Made by a program: the position numbers and the translations under genes. Shown piece after piece: positions 28,801 through 63,797 of a DNA stretch of 64,000 nt. A model generated the notes under the pieces. That model was not told where the DNA came from and ran no database searches. It was given only the letters and a program-made list of their open reading frames with translations. The stretch is taken from positions 99,751,243 through 99,815,242 of the forward strand of contig CM056377.1 of the NCBI GenBank assembly GCA_029718625.1, read 5' to 3'. This DNA is from Synaphobranchus kaupii. Taxonomy: Eukaryota; Chordata; Actinopteri; Anguilliformes; Synaphobranchidae. Within the stretch, counting starts at the first letter, position 1; each line of letters opens with the position of its first letter.

Positions 28801-29381
28801 GGTCGCTTTCTTTTCTGCCCATTCCTGATGTCTGTAATAGCTTAGCTTGCTTGCAAACAAGTGTAACGTGGCTTTCAACCACCAAGAAGTGCCCGGGTCT
28901 TCCCTGTGATTCTGTAACATGTTCGCCCAACGCCTATATTTTTGTGTGATAGCAAACTGCAAAAAAGTGTGTCAAAGTAATGCCAAACATACGCGTATCC
29001 ATCCTTTGCTATAAAAATATAATTACTAAATGTTTGGGGTAAAAAAAAGAAAAAAGTTTGACAACAGTAGCAAATGGTACGCCGCTACGTTGCACTTCAT
29101 CTTAAAATGAATAGGTAAATTAATCACGTTACCTGGTTGGTTATATCTTGTGGCAGGTTCTTGATGAGGATTTTCCTCCTGTTGCTCAGCTCCCTGCGAG
29201 TTTTTTCCAGCCTCTTTTCGATTTCCTCCGGCTCTAAATCAGACAATACTCGAAGACATGGCCCCTCGGATGTTGTGTCCTCGTCCAGTCGGCTCTCGGG
29301 GCTGTCAGAATCCGGGAAAGGTGTATTTTCCTGGTTTAGAGCGTGTACGCTCGGCGGCTGGATGGAGGAAGCTGCCGCCAT
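977..29381 (-). CDS. raver2: raver2, ribonucleoprotein PTB-binding 2 (spliced gene, 5' five coding exons; 3' end outside window)
   Basis: Raver2 is an hnRNP-like nuclear protein that binds PTB and takes part in regulated splicing. Five exons (29381-29133, 23593-23527, 14504-14035, 5501-5310, 1103-977) join in one frame into 368 codons, against about 690 residues in mammalian RAVER2. RRM1 has RNP2 ILIKNL near residue 71 and RNP1 GTAFVTLL at 104-111. RRM2 has LCVTNL at 144-149 and KGYGFVEY at 183-190. RRM3 begins near CLCVDKLP (232-239) and has RGFAVVEY at 272-279. Residues such as [18 protein letters not shown] and the LAQDE start of exon 4 match raver2 better than raver1, as I recall both families. 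The PTB-binding C-terminal half is left of the window. All introns are GT-AG. Position downstream of cachd1 in the same orientation supports the identity. Confidence 0.93.
1155..1218 (+). repeat. (ACGC)n microsatellite upstream of raver2 exon 5
   Basis: There are about 15 units of the tetranucleotide GCAC/ACGC, ending in CACACAG. In the transcript this is (GUGC)n, about 50 nt before the exon 5 acceptor. Confidence 0.95.
1219..4305 (-). other. raver2: raver2 intron 4, non-repetitive part
   Basis: This holds unique, moderately AT-rich intronic sequence. The short open frames here (1432-1866, 1835-2170 and others) show no family features and no splice-bounded coding pattern. A short cluster of TACCATACTACACTCA-like units lies at about 4010-4060. 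I see nothing else. Confidence 0.5.
4306..5297 (+). repeat. ~1 kb TG-rich minisatellite next to the raver2 exon 4 donor
   Basis: The core TGCGTTTGTCTGTGCG, followed by TGTGATGTGTTTGT, occurs 11 times (near 4373, 4471, 4570, 4632, 4717, 4799, 4903, 5004, 5062, 5146, 5222), separated by variable TG runs. Variants TCTGTACGTG (copies 3 and 8) and GCGCGTGCG (copies 5 and 10) repeat in the same order about 432 bp apart, so a higher-order duplication sits on the basic unit. In raver2 RNA it is CA-rich and begins just after the exon 4 5' splice site. Confidence 0.93.
5310..5501 (-). CDS. raver2: raver2 exon 4 (second half of RRM3)
   Basis: This exon is 192 bp (64 codons), phase 0 at both ends. It reads from [20 protein letters not shown] to [17 protein letters not shown]3 RNP1 is RGFAVVEY, and [11 protein letters not shown] is the conserved helix after RRM3. 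The acceptor is CCCCTCCAG|CTG and the donor is GTG|GTGAGT. Because it is symmetric, skipping would keep frame but remove half of RRM3. A (TG)11 tract lies about 10 nt upstream of the acceptor in the RNA, and a ~1 kb CA-rich array starts about 11 nt after the donor. Confidence 0.94.
5513..5535 (+). repeat. (CA)11 tract upstream of raver2 exon 4
   Basis: This is 23 bp of pure CA on the plus strand, so (UG)11 in raver2 RNA. It lies about 10 nt upstream of the exon 4 acceptor, where a polypyrimidine tract would normally be. Only CCCCTCC separates it from the AG. Confidence 0.95.
5536..7480 (-). other. raver2: raver2 intron 3, proximal part
   Basis: This is intronic sequence with a G14 homopolymer at 5615-5628 and a short AT repeat at about 6950-6972. 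No exon or transposon end was found; a sequence between 6480 and 6800 is somewhat CpG-rich and otherwise unremarkable. Confidence 0.45.
7481..8795 (+). repeat. compound TG-rich minisatellite in raver2 intron 3
   Basis: Two sub-arrays are visible. From about 7690 to 8310 a unit of roughly 115-155 bp recurs five times, marked by GTGCATGTGTGTGCATGT, then GTGGTACCCATGTG, then GCGTGACATG. From about 8310 to 8795 a ~26-bp unit built on GCCTGTGGGTTTGTACGCGT recurs about 15-18 times. Long open frames on both strands (up to 410 codons) are low-complexity artefacts. Confidence 0.92.
8796..14034 (-). other. raver2: raver2 intron 3, distal part
   Basis: This is intronic DNA. It contains a poly(A) run at 9965-9977, two G8 runs at 10624-10642 and a possible dispersed repeat at 10738-10815. 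Open frames at 11162-11356, 12729-13148 and 13006-13365 show no recognisable domain. Confidence 0.45.
10738..10815. repeat. probable dispersed fish repeat fragment
   Basis: An (ATA)n stretch is followed by TTTATATAGCGCTTCTCAT and, after a gap, CTCAAAGTGCTTTACAG. This TATAGCGC ... GTGCTTTACA layout is a motif I associate with dispersed repeat tails in fish genomes. The family is not identified. Confidence 0.4.
14035..14504 (-). CDS. raver2: raver2 exon 3 (end of RRM1, all RRM2, start of RRM3)
   Basis: This 470-bp exon starts after TTTTTCAG and ends at CCAG|GTGAGT. It encodes 157 residues counting the split Ala codon. It supplies RRM1 RNP1 and strand 4, the whole of RRM2 (LCVTNL ... [11 protein letters not shown]), and the first RRM3 strand and helix ([10 protein letters not shown] ... 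YKPVFCQ). RNP1 aromatics of RRM2 are intact. An open frame on the plus strand across the same bases is the GC-rich antisense shadow. Confidence 0.95.
14505..15386 (-). other. raver2: raver2 intron 2, 3' end
   Basis: This is AT-rich intronic sequence with a 23-base G homopolymer at 15005-15027. No exon or transposon end is seen. Confidence 0.45.
15387..15562. mobile_element. hAT-like MITE, 176 bp
   Basis: The terminal inverted repeats are CAGTGGTCCCCAACCCTG at the left end and CAGGGTTGGGGACCACTG at the right end. The flanking octamers ATTTAAGA and ATTTTGGA match at 6 of 8 positions, consistent with a decayed 8-bp target duplication typical of hAT elements. It has no coding capacity and sits in raver2 intron 2. 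Confidence 0.85.
18801..18837 (+). repeat. (CCT)n microsatellite
   Basis: A C-run followed by about 10 CCT units, with one TTCCTCC interruption, in raver2 intron 2. Confidence 0.9.
19240..19296 (+). repeat. 26-bp tandem duplication in a CpG-rich patch
   Basis: The unit GCGGTATCACAGCCGAGCGG occurs twice in tandem, 26 bp apart, directly after a G13 run, within an unusually CpG-rich part of raver2 intron 2. Confidence 0.7.
23527..23593 (-). CDS. raver2: raver2 exon 2 (67-bp exon, middle of RRM1)
   Basis: This exon is too short to stand out as an open frame. It reads [18 protein letters not shown] plus NKGT, the RRM1 helix 1 and strand 2. The acceptor is CTGACAG|GAG and the donor is ACAG|GTAATA. 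Its length of 67 leaves one base, which joins CC of exon 3 to make the Ala codon of AFVTLL. It matches the family block [18 protein letters not shown]. Confidence 0.92.
23594..29132 (-). other. raver2: raver2 intron 1
   Basis: This 5.5-kb intron holds a G-tract cluster at 24479-24513 and a CpG-containing block at about 25780-26060. No coding exon was found. The 183-codon open frame at 25622-26173 on the minus strand has no recognisable domain and no splice-bounded support. Confidence 0.5.
24479..24513 (+). promoter_or_regulatory. G-tract cluster, possible G-quadruplex
   Basis: Six runs of 3-4 G separated by one or two bases (GGGGAGGGGAGGGGAAGGG and so on). This satisfies the usual G3+N1-7 quadruplex pattern on the plus strand. 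A regulatory role is inference only. Confidence 0.45.
29133..29381 (-). CDS. raver2: raver2 exon 1 (start codon, N-terminus, first strand of RRM1)
   Basis: This exon encodes 83 codons and ends in phase 0. The start ATG at 29381-29379 has A at -3 and G at +4, a good Kozak context. The N-terminal ~50 residues are acidic and low in complexity. They are followed by a charged helix ([18 protein letters not shown]) and the first RRM1 strand KILIKNLP. The donor is CAG|GTAACG. Mammalian RAVER2 has the same [11 protein letters not shown](V/I)KNLPQD block right after its variable N-terminus, which supports this start. Confidence 0.92.
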
Positions 29382-30011
29382 TTTGATAAGCTCTGTGGCG
29401 AGTGAGTGGAAGCAGCAGGAGGTGGGCGTCTGTATTTTGCCGTCGCTCCATCGACAGAAGAGCAGCCGAAAAGGTATGGCCTAAAGCACCACACTGTACC
29501 GTACACTTGGCGACCCCCACTGTTTGGTATACGAACGGTAGCCTAAGAAGTGGAAACAATATTAAGAAATAAATTAACGCCATCCTGTGGACGTCACACA
29601 TTTAAATTAATGTGACTGATTTAATCGCATGTTCTTCGAAAAGTCCAATAACGCTACCCAATCGACAGTATCAACCACATATGCAGCTTTAACGTAATGT
29701 GATGAAAAAGTTATAGGCCTATAACCTATCCTCCGGGCTTTAACCTAGTAAATGTTCTTACACTTGGATGTAAAATAGTGCTGCAAGGATATGGATATTA
29801 ACACTGCATGTATTAGCTAGCTATAATATTTCCACACAATTGAGGACCTAATTGAACTGAAAATAATATTTGAATAGGCCTATATATGAATTTACAATGT
29901 AGTCTAAATTGCAGGAAAGACGGTTTTTCAGATATATTTGTGATATATTTGTAATATCGAATTATTTACAAAGTTTTTATTTGGGCTGGTCATGAAAAGA
30001 CAGTTATTATA
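29382..30011. other. raver2 5' flank (probable promoter and 5' UTR)
   Basis: This is sequence directly upstream of the raver2 start codon. About 100 bp nearest the ATG is GC-richer. No TATA box or clear transcription start is visible. Beyond 29600 it becomes AT-rich intergenic DNA. Confidence 0.4.
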
Positions 30012-30554
30012 CACTGCCCGGCCAAAAAAAAAGTCGCCATTGCACCCGTCATGCATAGTGCCCACTGTACAAGCCTCTGGAGGCAGTGTTATGATCTGGG
30101 GTTGCTTCAGTTGGTCAGGTCTAGGCTCAGCAACATTATGCAGCAATAAAATGAAGTCAGCGAAGTACCTGAATGTACTGAATGACCGGGTTATCCCATC
30201 AATGGGCATATGCCAGGATGACAATGCCAAGATTCATCGGGCTCAAATTGTGAAAGAGTGGTTCAGGGAGCATGAGGAATCATTTTCACACATGAACTAG
30301 CCACCAGATTCCTGACCTTAACCCCATTGAAAGTCTTTGGGATGTGCTGGAGAACACTTTACGGAGTAGTTCGACTCTCCCGTCGTCAATACAAGATCTC
30401 AGCCAAAAACTTATGCTACTCTGGATGGAAATAAATGTTGTGACATTGCATAAGGTTGTCGAAACAATGCCACAACAAATGCGCGCCGTAATCAAAGCTA
30501 AAGGCGGTCCAACTAAATATTAGAGTGTGCGACTTTTTTTTTGGCCAGGCAGTG
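30012..30554 (+). mobile_element. Tc1-like element, 543 bp, internally deleted
   Basis: The ends are CACTGCCCGGCCAAAAAAAA at the left and TTTGGCCAGGCAGTG at the right, each bordered by TA, the Tc1/mariner target. The plus-strand interior keeps only the C-terminal part of a transposase. The N-terminal DNA-binding half is deleted. Confidence 0.88.
30050..30523 (+). pseudogene. Tc1 transposase fragment (C-terminal DDE part)
   Basis: It reads [17 protein letters not shown], then a degraded [13 protein letters not shown] (second catalytic Asp region), then after a frame change PDLNPIESLWDVLE with the third acidic residue. It ends AKGGPTKY before a TAG. The first catalytic Asp and helix-turn-helix domains are missing, so it cannot be active. 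Confidence 0.85.
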
Positions 30555-32622
30555 TATGATCCTTATTTATTTATTTATTTATTTATTTTTAAATGCCACT
30601 TAAGACATTTCATCTGGCTGTCCCCCTACCCATATACCAAAAATGGAAAAGCTGTTGTAACTATTGTGCATAGGCTACAATTAGCATCATACATTTTCTT
30701 AAATCTGAAGAAAAGACAATGGAAGAATTCACATCTTGGGGGATTTAGTGGAAATCTGTGGGGTGCACTACGATATGGCTGATAATAAAAGCCTTCAGAA
30801 AAGTGGAATAGAAATGAACACTCTCAGCCAAGAGTGCCACCAATAAATGTATGATTCAGAAAACTACTGAGTGGGAGTTGGGAGAAAAAAGAGGAAATTT
30901 CAATACACAAAACTACCTTGTGGGTGTTGGTGAGTGGCAGAGCAGGCTAATTGAACACCTGGGATGTATGTGTTTATGTAAGGAAGCTATGGGAACCTTG
31001 AACCTTTGCCTGCGAGGTAACGTAAGTGGGCGTGTGGGAGGCTGGAGAGGGGCCTCGTGGAATCCATGGATCACAAACCAGCATGATTTATTCATTTATT
31101 CCTTCATTTGGCAATTATACCATTTCACACTGCATTTTTACCGATTATCCAGTGTCCACATCAAACTGTAAACATGGAAGGGGGAGAATAAAGCAGAGAG
31201 GGGTTTCAGGACACATTTGTGTTTGCTCACAGTGAAAGGCTCTGTTTTCCGTTGGATGAGCAGGCCTCACAGTGCACACGGTACGCCCTGAGGAAACTTG
31301 GACACCGAATGTGTTCCGATTCTGAGCAGCTCTTTGGCAGGGGAGAGGATTTCGAGCTCACATTTCCCTGATGGCCTCCTGCTTGAGAATAGCTGTTCCA
31401 CTTCTTGCCAGCATGCCAGCGTTCATCACAGAAAGTTTTCCCATCGCCTGCTTTTTAAATCTCAAGGATAACTGGCAAGACAGCATGCAAGGAATGCTGT
31501 CCATAAACGAGCGTGTTTGATTACCTGACAGTGATTAAGGCTTCAAAGAACATAAACACTTAAGTGCATCATTTCAGTACTGAAAATACTAGCACCCATG
31601 TATTGCCATTTCCAGTATTTGTTGGTGAATCATACTTTTAAAGAAATATAAAAAAAGCAAATAAAATGTGCTTGTCTTTGATATAGGATTGTGATACTCT
31701 CATCATACTACACTTTCAAACTATATGTAGTCCTCTCTGTTGATGTACCGGATCCAGAATTCCATATCTTCAGACGGACACATTTCCAAGAAAAACTAGT
31801 GCACATGCTCACTCCTATTAAAGATTAATCCAATACATAAAATTCACAATCTGTGCATTATTCTTCCAAACCAGCTGTGCACCTATCAGCGCCTATTTTT
31901 CTGTGGAAATATGCTCTTGCTGGGCCACATCTTCTCTCTTCCTCCTGTTCTTGTCTCCATCTTATGATACAGTATTAGTATTTTTTTCACTTTTCCAATT
32001 TCCCCTGACTCAATTGACCTTCAACTACTAATAGCTGCATTATATTATATGTATTACATTAAAAAAAACATTGTAAAGTTGTAAATTGCTTGTCAAGTAA
32101 AACCACTGTCACTTGAGAAAGACCAGTGATTATATCATTTCAATCCTCCTGAATATAAAAAAAAATGTTTTGGTTTCAACTGAATTTACAACAGACCGCT
32201 TTACACCCATGTGCAGATAAGTTGCATGCTCTTTCTCACACATCTCCTTCAGCAGCTGTGAACTAACAAGGCTATTTTAATTAAGGGCCACTTGTGATGC
32301 ATGTACGTGATACTAAAACTAAAATATTTATTCTCCTGTGAAATGCCTCCAAACAGAGAAATATATTTCCTATATAGTACCAAGGAGTTTCTTCTGTATT
32401 TATTCAATAATAAACAGATTCATTTTGATATATCCTCATACCCGTGGTGCTTACTGTGAAGACAATATGCCCTAATTAAAAGAACAGTACAGTACTCAAG
32501 TGTGTGCTAGAACTAGCAGCATTACATCATTAATAAGTATGATACTCAATGAGAGCACAACAGCTTGTATGTTTCAGTGTTAGACTATAAGACCATTTAA
32601 AGGCATATACAGCTTGTACATA
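30555..32622. other. intergenic sequence between raver2 and cachd1
   Basis: AT-rich sequence with a (TTTA)n run at about 30567-30590. I see no gene, RNA or element ends. Confidence 0.5.
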
Positions 32623-33663
32623 CAGTTGAAGTCGGAAGTTTACATACACTTAGGTTGAAGTCATTAAAACTCATTTTTAACCACTCCACAGATTTCATGT
32701 TAGCAATCTATAGTGTTGACTGTGCCTTTAAATTTTTAATATTTGGTTGCATAATCCTTTGCATGCCATGACTTCCTGATGTCTGTGACCCAACAACATC
32801 AAAAGACTCTCGATCTTATTTTCTGGTACTCTTACAAGCGATACTATAACATCTCTATTTGAATGGATCTCTATGGGAATTGGTGGGTGGGACTAGATTT
32901 AGCTGTAAATTACACTGGAACAGTATGGAAACACATGGTTGGCTAAATGGCTCTAACTCATCAAGGGTCTGACGTATCAAACAAGCCTTAAATCATCATT
33001 CTGCTGCCAGAAATACAGTAGATATGGATGGATAACTTGAAGGGTTTCTTCTCCTGACTTATTTTTTCCATAGAGTTCAATAGGAAAATTTGTCAGGAGA
33101 AACAACCCTTAATGTGATCCATCCATATCTACTGCAAATCTGGAAGCAGAGTGATGGTTTGAGGCTTGTTTGATATCTCAGACCCTTGATGACTTACAGC
33201 CATTTTACCAATCATGTATTCCATACTGTTCCAGCATAATTTACAGCTAAATCTAGTCCCAACCCCCAATTCCCATAGAGATCCATTCAAATGCAGAGAC
33301 GTTATAGTATCGCTTGTAAGAGTACCAGAACATAAGATATCAAGAGTCTTTTGATGTTGTTGGGTCAAAGACATCAGGAAGTCATGGCATGCAAAGGATA
33401 TGTGACTAAATATAAAAAAGTTAAAGGCACAGTCAACTTAGTGTATGTAAACTTCTGACCCACTGGAATTGTGATATAGTGAATTCAAAGTGAAATAATC
33501 TGTATGTAAACAATTGTTGGAAAAATTACTTGTGTCATGCACAAAGTAGATGTCCTAACTGACTTGCCAACACTATAGTTTGCTAACACGAAATCTGTGG
33601 AGTGGTTAAAAATGAGTTTTAATGACTTCAACCTAAGTGTATGTAAACTTCTGACTTCAACTG
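32623..33663. mobile_element. Sleeping Beauty-type Tc1 element, non-autonomous, with palindromic interior
   Basis: The left end CAGTTGAAGTCGGAAGTTTA and right end AAACTTCTGACTTCAACTG match the Sleeping Beauty/salmonid Tc1 terminal repeat and are flanked by TA. The right part keeps the inner direct-repeat motif (GTGTATGTAAACTTCTGACC near 33440). There is no transposase. Positions 32715-33437 form a near-complete inverted repeat centred near 33075. Confidence 0.9.
32715..33437. repeat. ~720-bp palindrome inside the Sleeping Beauty-type element
   Basis: GTTGACTGTGCCTTTAA at 32715-32731 is the reverse complement of 33421-33437. Matching inverted blocks continue inward, for example TTTGCATGCCATGACTTCCT against AGGAAGTCATGGCATGCAAA, and GGATGGATAACTTGAAGG-type sequence on both sides of the centre. 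Arms are about 340 bp with scattered mismatches and no long loop. Confidence 0.88.
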
Positions 33664-34405
33664 TAAATGATAGAAGCATACTTGGGAAGAAAACACACCC
33701 CAAAACTACTTCAACTACTCTGTTGACTTACAAAAAACAGTTACTTACATCTGAAAACAGCAGACTCCATACCTATGCCATTTTGTGGTACATTGTTAAC
33801 TTGTTATTTCTCAGTTCAAGTTATGCTTTTACATATTATATCTATCTGCAGCAAGTCCTGGACGTACTGTAATTTATTAAGCAATGTGGGTATACATGAC
33901 ATCTGCCAAGTATATAAATAATAAAATTCCACACAAAAAGGCAGAGTTGTACGCAATACAGTAGATATTAAAGGGATAGTTCGGAATTTTGGACATAATG
34001 TCTCAATTACGACTTACCCACGATGTAGTTGATTGATGGAAACCATTTTCAGCTAATTCCATGCTGTCCCTTTCTTCTGGACATACACACATTGCTAATG
34101 CTAGCGCAACTTTAAGGTAACCGGTAGCATCCACTACCAAACGGACGTAAACACTCTACAGTACACCCAAAGCAAATAAAATACGACGACAGTCTATCGG
34201 GGTTTATACCGTCATTTTTGAAGTCAAACTATTGTTGAATCCTTTACTTTGTGCTGACCTATATTCTCTGTGGAAGTACGGCCGTGGAGCGAACATGGCC
34301 ATTGCAACTTGTTGCTCTTCTTTGTTGTTGTAGTCGACCAGTGCCGGCACTACATTCGTAGGTAACGTAAAGTATCGCTCCGCCGCCGTACTTCCAGAGA
34401 ATATA

Positions 34406-35932
34406 CAGTTGTGTTAAAAAAAAATAGCAGTACAACATCAGTAACCTGATGAACCACTGTTATTAGTAGTAGTGATATTTCTGCATGGCAAATAATTTAC
34501 TTGTAGATGTAGTACTGTAATAGAAAAACAACAGACCCAACTGTCATGACATGCACGCTGCTTGTTCTGAGTAATTGACTCATTCATTGAAAGGGGCGTG
34601 TTCAAAATAATAGCAGTGTGGAGTTTAATTAGAGAATTCATTCATTCTGTGAAAAAACAGGTGTCATTAATTGTCCTTTATTAAGGAAGAAGGGAAGCAA
34701 ATGTTTCACACATTGTTATAAAATATATTTCCTTCTGAATTGCTAAGTAAAATGGGCCGTTCCAAACATTGTTCGGAGGAACAACGTAATTTGATTAAAA
34801 AGTTGATTGGAGAGGGGAAAACGTATAAAGAAGTGCAGCAAATTATAGGATGCTCAGCTAAAATGATCTCAAATGCTTTAAAATGGCAACAAACCCGAAA
34901 CACACGGAAGAAAACGAGCAACTACTGTTAAAACGGATCGGAGAATAGTCAGAATGGCAAAGATTCAGCCAATCATCACCTCCAGAAAGATTAAAGATGA
35001 TCTAAAATTACTTGTAAGTGCTGTTACAGTCAGAAGACGTTTGATCGAAGCTAAGCTATCAGCAAGAAGCCCCCGTAAAGCACCATTGTTGAAAAAACGG
35101 CATGTGCAGAATCGGTTAAAATTTGCCAAGGAACACATCGATTGGCCCAAAGAGAAATGGCGTGACATTCTGTGGACTGATGAGTAAAATTGTTCTTTTC
35201 GGGTCTAGTGGTCGTCGACAGTACGTCAGACAACCCCCGGGTACTGAATTCAAGCCACAGTACACTGAAGACAGTGAAGCATGGCGACGCAAAAATCATG
35301 GTATGGGGATGTTTTTCATACTACGGTGTTGGGCCTATTTATCGTATACCAGGGATCATGGATCAGTTTGAATACATCAAAATACTTGGAGATTATGTTG
35401 CCGTATGCCGAAGAGGAAATGCCCCTGAAATGGGTGTTTCAACAAGACAACGACCCCAAACACGAGTAAGCGAGCAACATCCTGGTTCCAGACAAAAAGG
35501 ATTGAGGTAATGGAGTGGCCAGCTCAATCCCCGACCTCAACCCCATTGAAAACTTGTGGGGTGACATAAAAAATGCCGTTTCTGAAGCAAAACCTAAAAA
35601 TTCACAGGAACTGTGGAATGTAGTTTGTTCATCCTGGGCTGAAATACCTGTTTCTAGGTGCCAGAAGTTGGTTGACTCGATGCAACACAGATAAGTAAGT
35701 GTTTGAGTTTGAAGAGAAAAATGTCAACTGCTATTTTTTTTAACAGATTAATATTCCTTTTCTTTGCTTCCTGTAAAAGAATAACGCACTTGATAAAATT
35801 TGTTAATGCTTTGATTTGGAATTGAATGTGTAATGTTTCCACTACATTTGAAATATGGAACTAAAAGCCATTAAAAAATATTTGCACTTTATTCACTTTT
35901 TTTAACGCACTGCTATTTATTTGAACACCACT
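34406..35932 (+). mobile_element. Tc1-like element, copy 1, nested in the MITE
   Basis: The left end is CAGTTGTGTTAAAAAAAAAT and the right end reads GCACTGCTATTTATTTGAACA, followed by a slightly eroded terminus; TA flanks are at 34404-34405 and 35933-35934. It is nearly identical to the copy at 49671-51274. Compared with that copy it lacks about 90 bp at the 3' end of the transposase gene, between short AGTAAGTG-like repeats. Confidence 0.9.
34752..35695 (+). pseudogene. Tc1 transposase, broken (copy 1)
   Basis: It starts MGRSKHCSEEQRNLIKKLIG with a paired-type helix-turn-helix (GKTYKEVQQIIGCSAKMISN). Frame changes follow near 34905 and 35185, and another near QQDNDPKHE at the second catalytic Asp. 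A further frame holds PTSTPLKTCG-type shifted reading of the PDLNPIENLW motif. The C-terminus is deleted. It is not functional. Confidence 0.88.
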
Positions 35933-36229
35933 ATAGGTCAGCACAAAGTAAAGGATTCAACGATAGTTTGACTTCAAAAATTATGGTTTAAACACTCAAA
36001 ATAACCCCGATAGACTGTCGTCGTATTTTATTTGCACTGTGGAGTGTTTAAGTGCGTTTGGTAGTGGATGCTACTGGTTACCTTAGAGTTGCACTAGCAT
36101 TAGCAATGTGTGTATGTCTAAAAGAAGGGACAGCATGTAATTAGCTGAAAATGGTTTCCATCAATCAACTACATCATGGGTAAGTCGTAATTGAGACATT
36201 ATGTCCAAAATTCCTAACTATCCCTTTAA

Positions 36230-36474
36230 CATAATCCCCTGGAAATCCCATTTTGTGGCCTCTAGTGTAACCTTGCAACATTACAACCTTTTTCATAGTA
36301 GAACAGGCCATGCTATTTAAGGATTTGTTCACAAGGTCAATGCTCAGCCAGAGTGTTGGGGTGGGACTCATCTAAATGAAGGATACTTAAGTCCAATTAA
36401 TGTACATTTCAGAAAGTACAACAGAGGAGGCCCGAAAGGGGCCAGAGGACACATTCAAAGACAAGGATCTAATA
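36230..36474. other. intergenic gap between MITE and cachd1 3' UTR
   Basis: Short unique sequence with no feature recognised. The cachd1 transcript probably ends near its right border. Confidence 0.4.
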
Positions 36475-38516
36475 AAGTATGGAAGTGGACCTTTTATTAC
36501 ATTCATGTTGCAATAAATCTCCATTATTATCTTTATATATTACATAGGGAAAAAAAGGAATGATATACAGAAATCGAAGCTCCTTCAGTACATTAATGAA
36601 ATTCATAGTGTTCAGTATACACAAGATTACACTTGTTTACAACAGTAAATACTGTTAATGTTCTCCATCATAAATGGCAGTACTTTCAAAGATGTGCTAT
36701 GGTAATACCAGAGGTGATTAACAGGATGCTACAAGACTTTGAAATAATAATGAAATTTTTCTGTGTTCACCTATAACAAATATTCCATTTACAAGATTTT
36801 ATTAGATTAGAGGGATTTTATAAAAAACATTTATAATGTCTTGAATTCCAGAAATATTGAAATCTTCCTGGACTAAAACCGTTTGTGATATTAGAGGACA
36901 CCTTTTTCCCAACGGCCAAATATTTTATTAAACTTTTTATAACCTTTTAGAGGGGGAAATGAGATCACCAATTTCAATCTATCTTAAATTCCAATATGGA
37001 CATAAAGTATAAGTAAGCTAGTCTTGTCCAATACCATGAACAGTACAATTTTTTTTAAAGTTCAAAACAACCCAGAGTAAACTGAAGATTATCAAGAACA
37101 CACAACCTATACACTTTACACAGAAAAAAACAAGGCTTTTTCTAATGGAGTGTAAAACACATGTATAGCTATTTTTAAACAAAAACATTCAGACATTATA
37201 CTGTTGGGATCAGACAATTTGGAGAACACCAGATTAGTCCACTTCTAAACTAAATGAATACAATTATTCTCTCTGGTTTTGCTGAAGTAACCAATCAAAA
37301 CATTAAACGTTCAACTGGGGAAGCAGAACTGTTTTGACAGTCCCTTCTTGTCAACAGTGCACTGGGCTGATGTTTAAACACAAAAGCATGTAATATCGCT
37401 AATCACACTTAAAAACAAAACCGTAAAATCATGCCTTCAATGGAGACTGAGTGAGTCTATGTGTCCCTTTTAATTTAATTGGATCCTTCTCACTCGCAGG
37501 ATTCATCCCAAAGTGTACACTGTAGACCGGGTTTATCAGTAAGACAAGCCTGAAAGCTTAAGGTAGCTTCCAAACAAATTGAACCCATTCAACACTGATG
37601 ATTTACACCAAGAGATACATAGCCATAGATGGGAGAAGGGTGGCATTCCCAATGGAGGAGTCAAACAAAGCTTAGTGTGCTCTCTATCCCACACAGCCAG
37701 GACCTCTGAGAGGATGACAGTCACTGCACATACGGACACCTAAGCCTCACACAGCTTTGGCTCTGAAGTTTGGAGATTTGGGCAAGTATAGAGATGCCCT
37801 CTCCAGGTTTAAGGTTCTCATCCTTTTGCATAAAAAAAAAAATCTTTAAAAGAAAGTTGTAATTCTTGCAGTCTTGGAGTGACAATTTTCAAGCACTTTT
37901 AGCTTTACAATTTCAATTGCCTCATCTTCAGTTCATGTTCATTGCTCTTTCGTACGTTACGTAAAACCATTTAAAATGAGTCATTTTCCGCAGTAAAAAA
38001 TAAAGGTGCTGCATGTCCGTTTCCCGCCTGCTGCAGTCACTATTTAAAGGGTGCTTTCAAACAGAGTCAATAGGACATGTGCCCTTAGCTCAGATTCATC
38101 GACTGAACTTGTTCATTTCCGTTCCAGTTAAATAAATAGTAGAAAAATAATCCTTTTGTTAAAAACAAATCTGAGATGCATTGTTTACATTTCTCAACTA
38201 ATTCACTCCCCTCCCCCTCCCCCCAACCCACACAAGCGCTGCTTCACTTTGACTCTTCATGTTGAACAGCTCACATTTCCCATTTCCACCAGTGTTGTCC
38301 TGTAAAGGTTACGTGAGTCCTTCAGAGGAAGTCTCCAGCAGGGTTGAGTAGCAGGGGCCTGCTTTGTTCTTCCTCGCTGAGTCCATCCCCTCCTCTCACC
38401 TCCAACAAGTTGAGTGGGATCAAATGTCTCCTTTGGGATGGGATTTGAGTGCGGCTCACGCAGCAGCTGTTTGCAGGGGGGGTGGGTGGGTGGGTGGGGC
38501 GGAAGGGCGGTGCCAA
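36475..38516 (-). other. cachd1: probable cachd1 3' UTR with candidate poly(A) signals
   Basis: About 2 kb of AT-rich, repeat-poor sequence follows the cachd1 stop codon. Sense-strand AATAAA hexamers occur at 36929-36924, 36803-36798 and 36498-36493. The last one would place cleavage near 36475, just before the transposon block starts. Which site is used cannot be read from sequence. A C-rich tract lies at 38501-38477. Confidence 0.5.

Positions 38517-63797
<25,281 letters not shown>

Larger units (their letters stand above)
33972..36225. mobile_element. palindromic piggyBac-like MITE (TTAA target) split by a Tc1 insertion
   Basis: The ends AGGGATAGTTCGGAATTTTG (left) and AAAATTCCTAACTATCCCT (right) are inverted repeats, each bordered by TTAA (33968-33971 and 36226-36229). 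The arms stay complementary over about 300 bp. The centre holds a second hairpin (CTGTGGAAGTACGG ... CCGTACTTCCAGAG, 34268-34400). The right arm resumes at 35933 after the Tc1. It has no coding sequence of its own. Confidence 0.85.
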
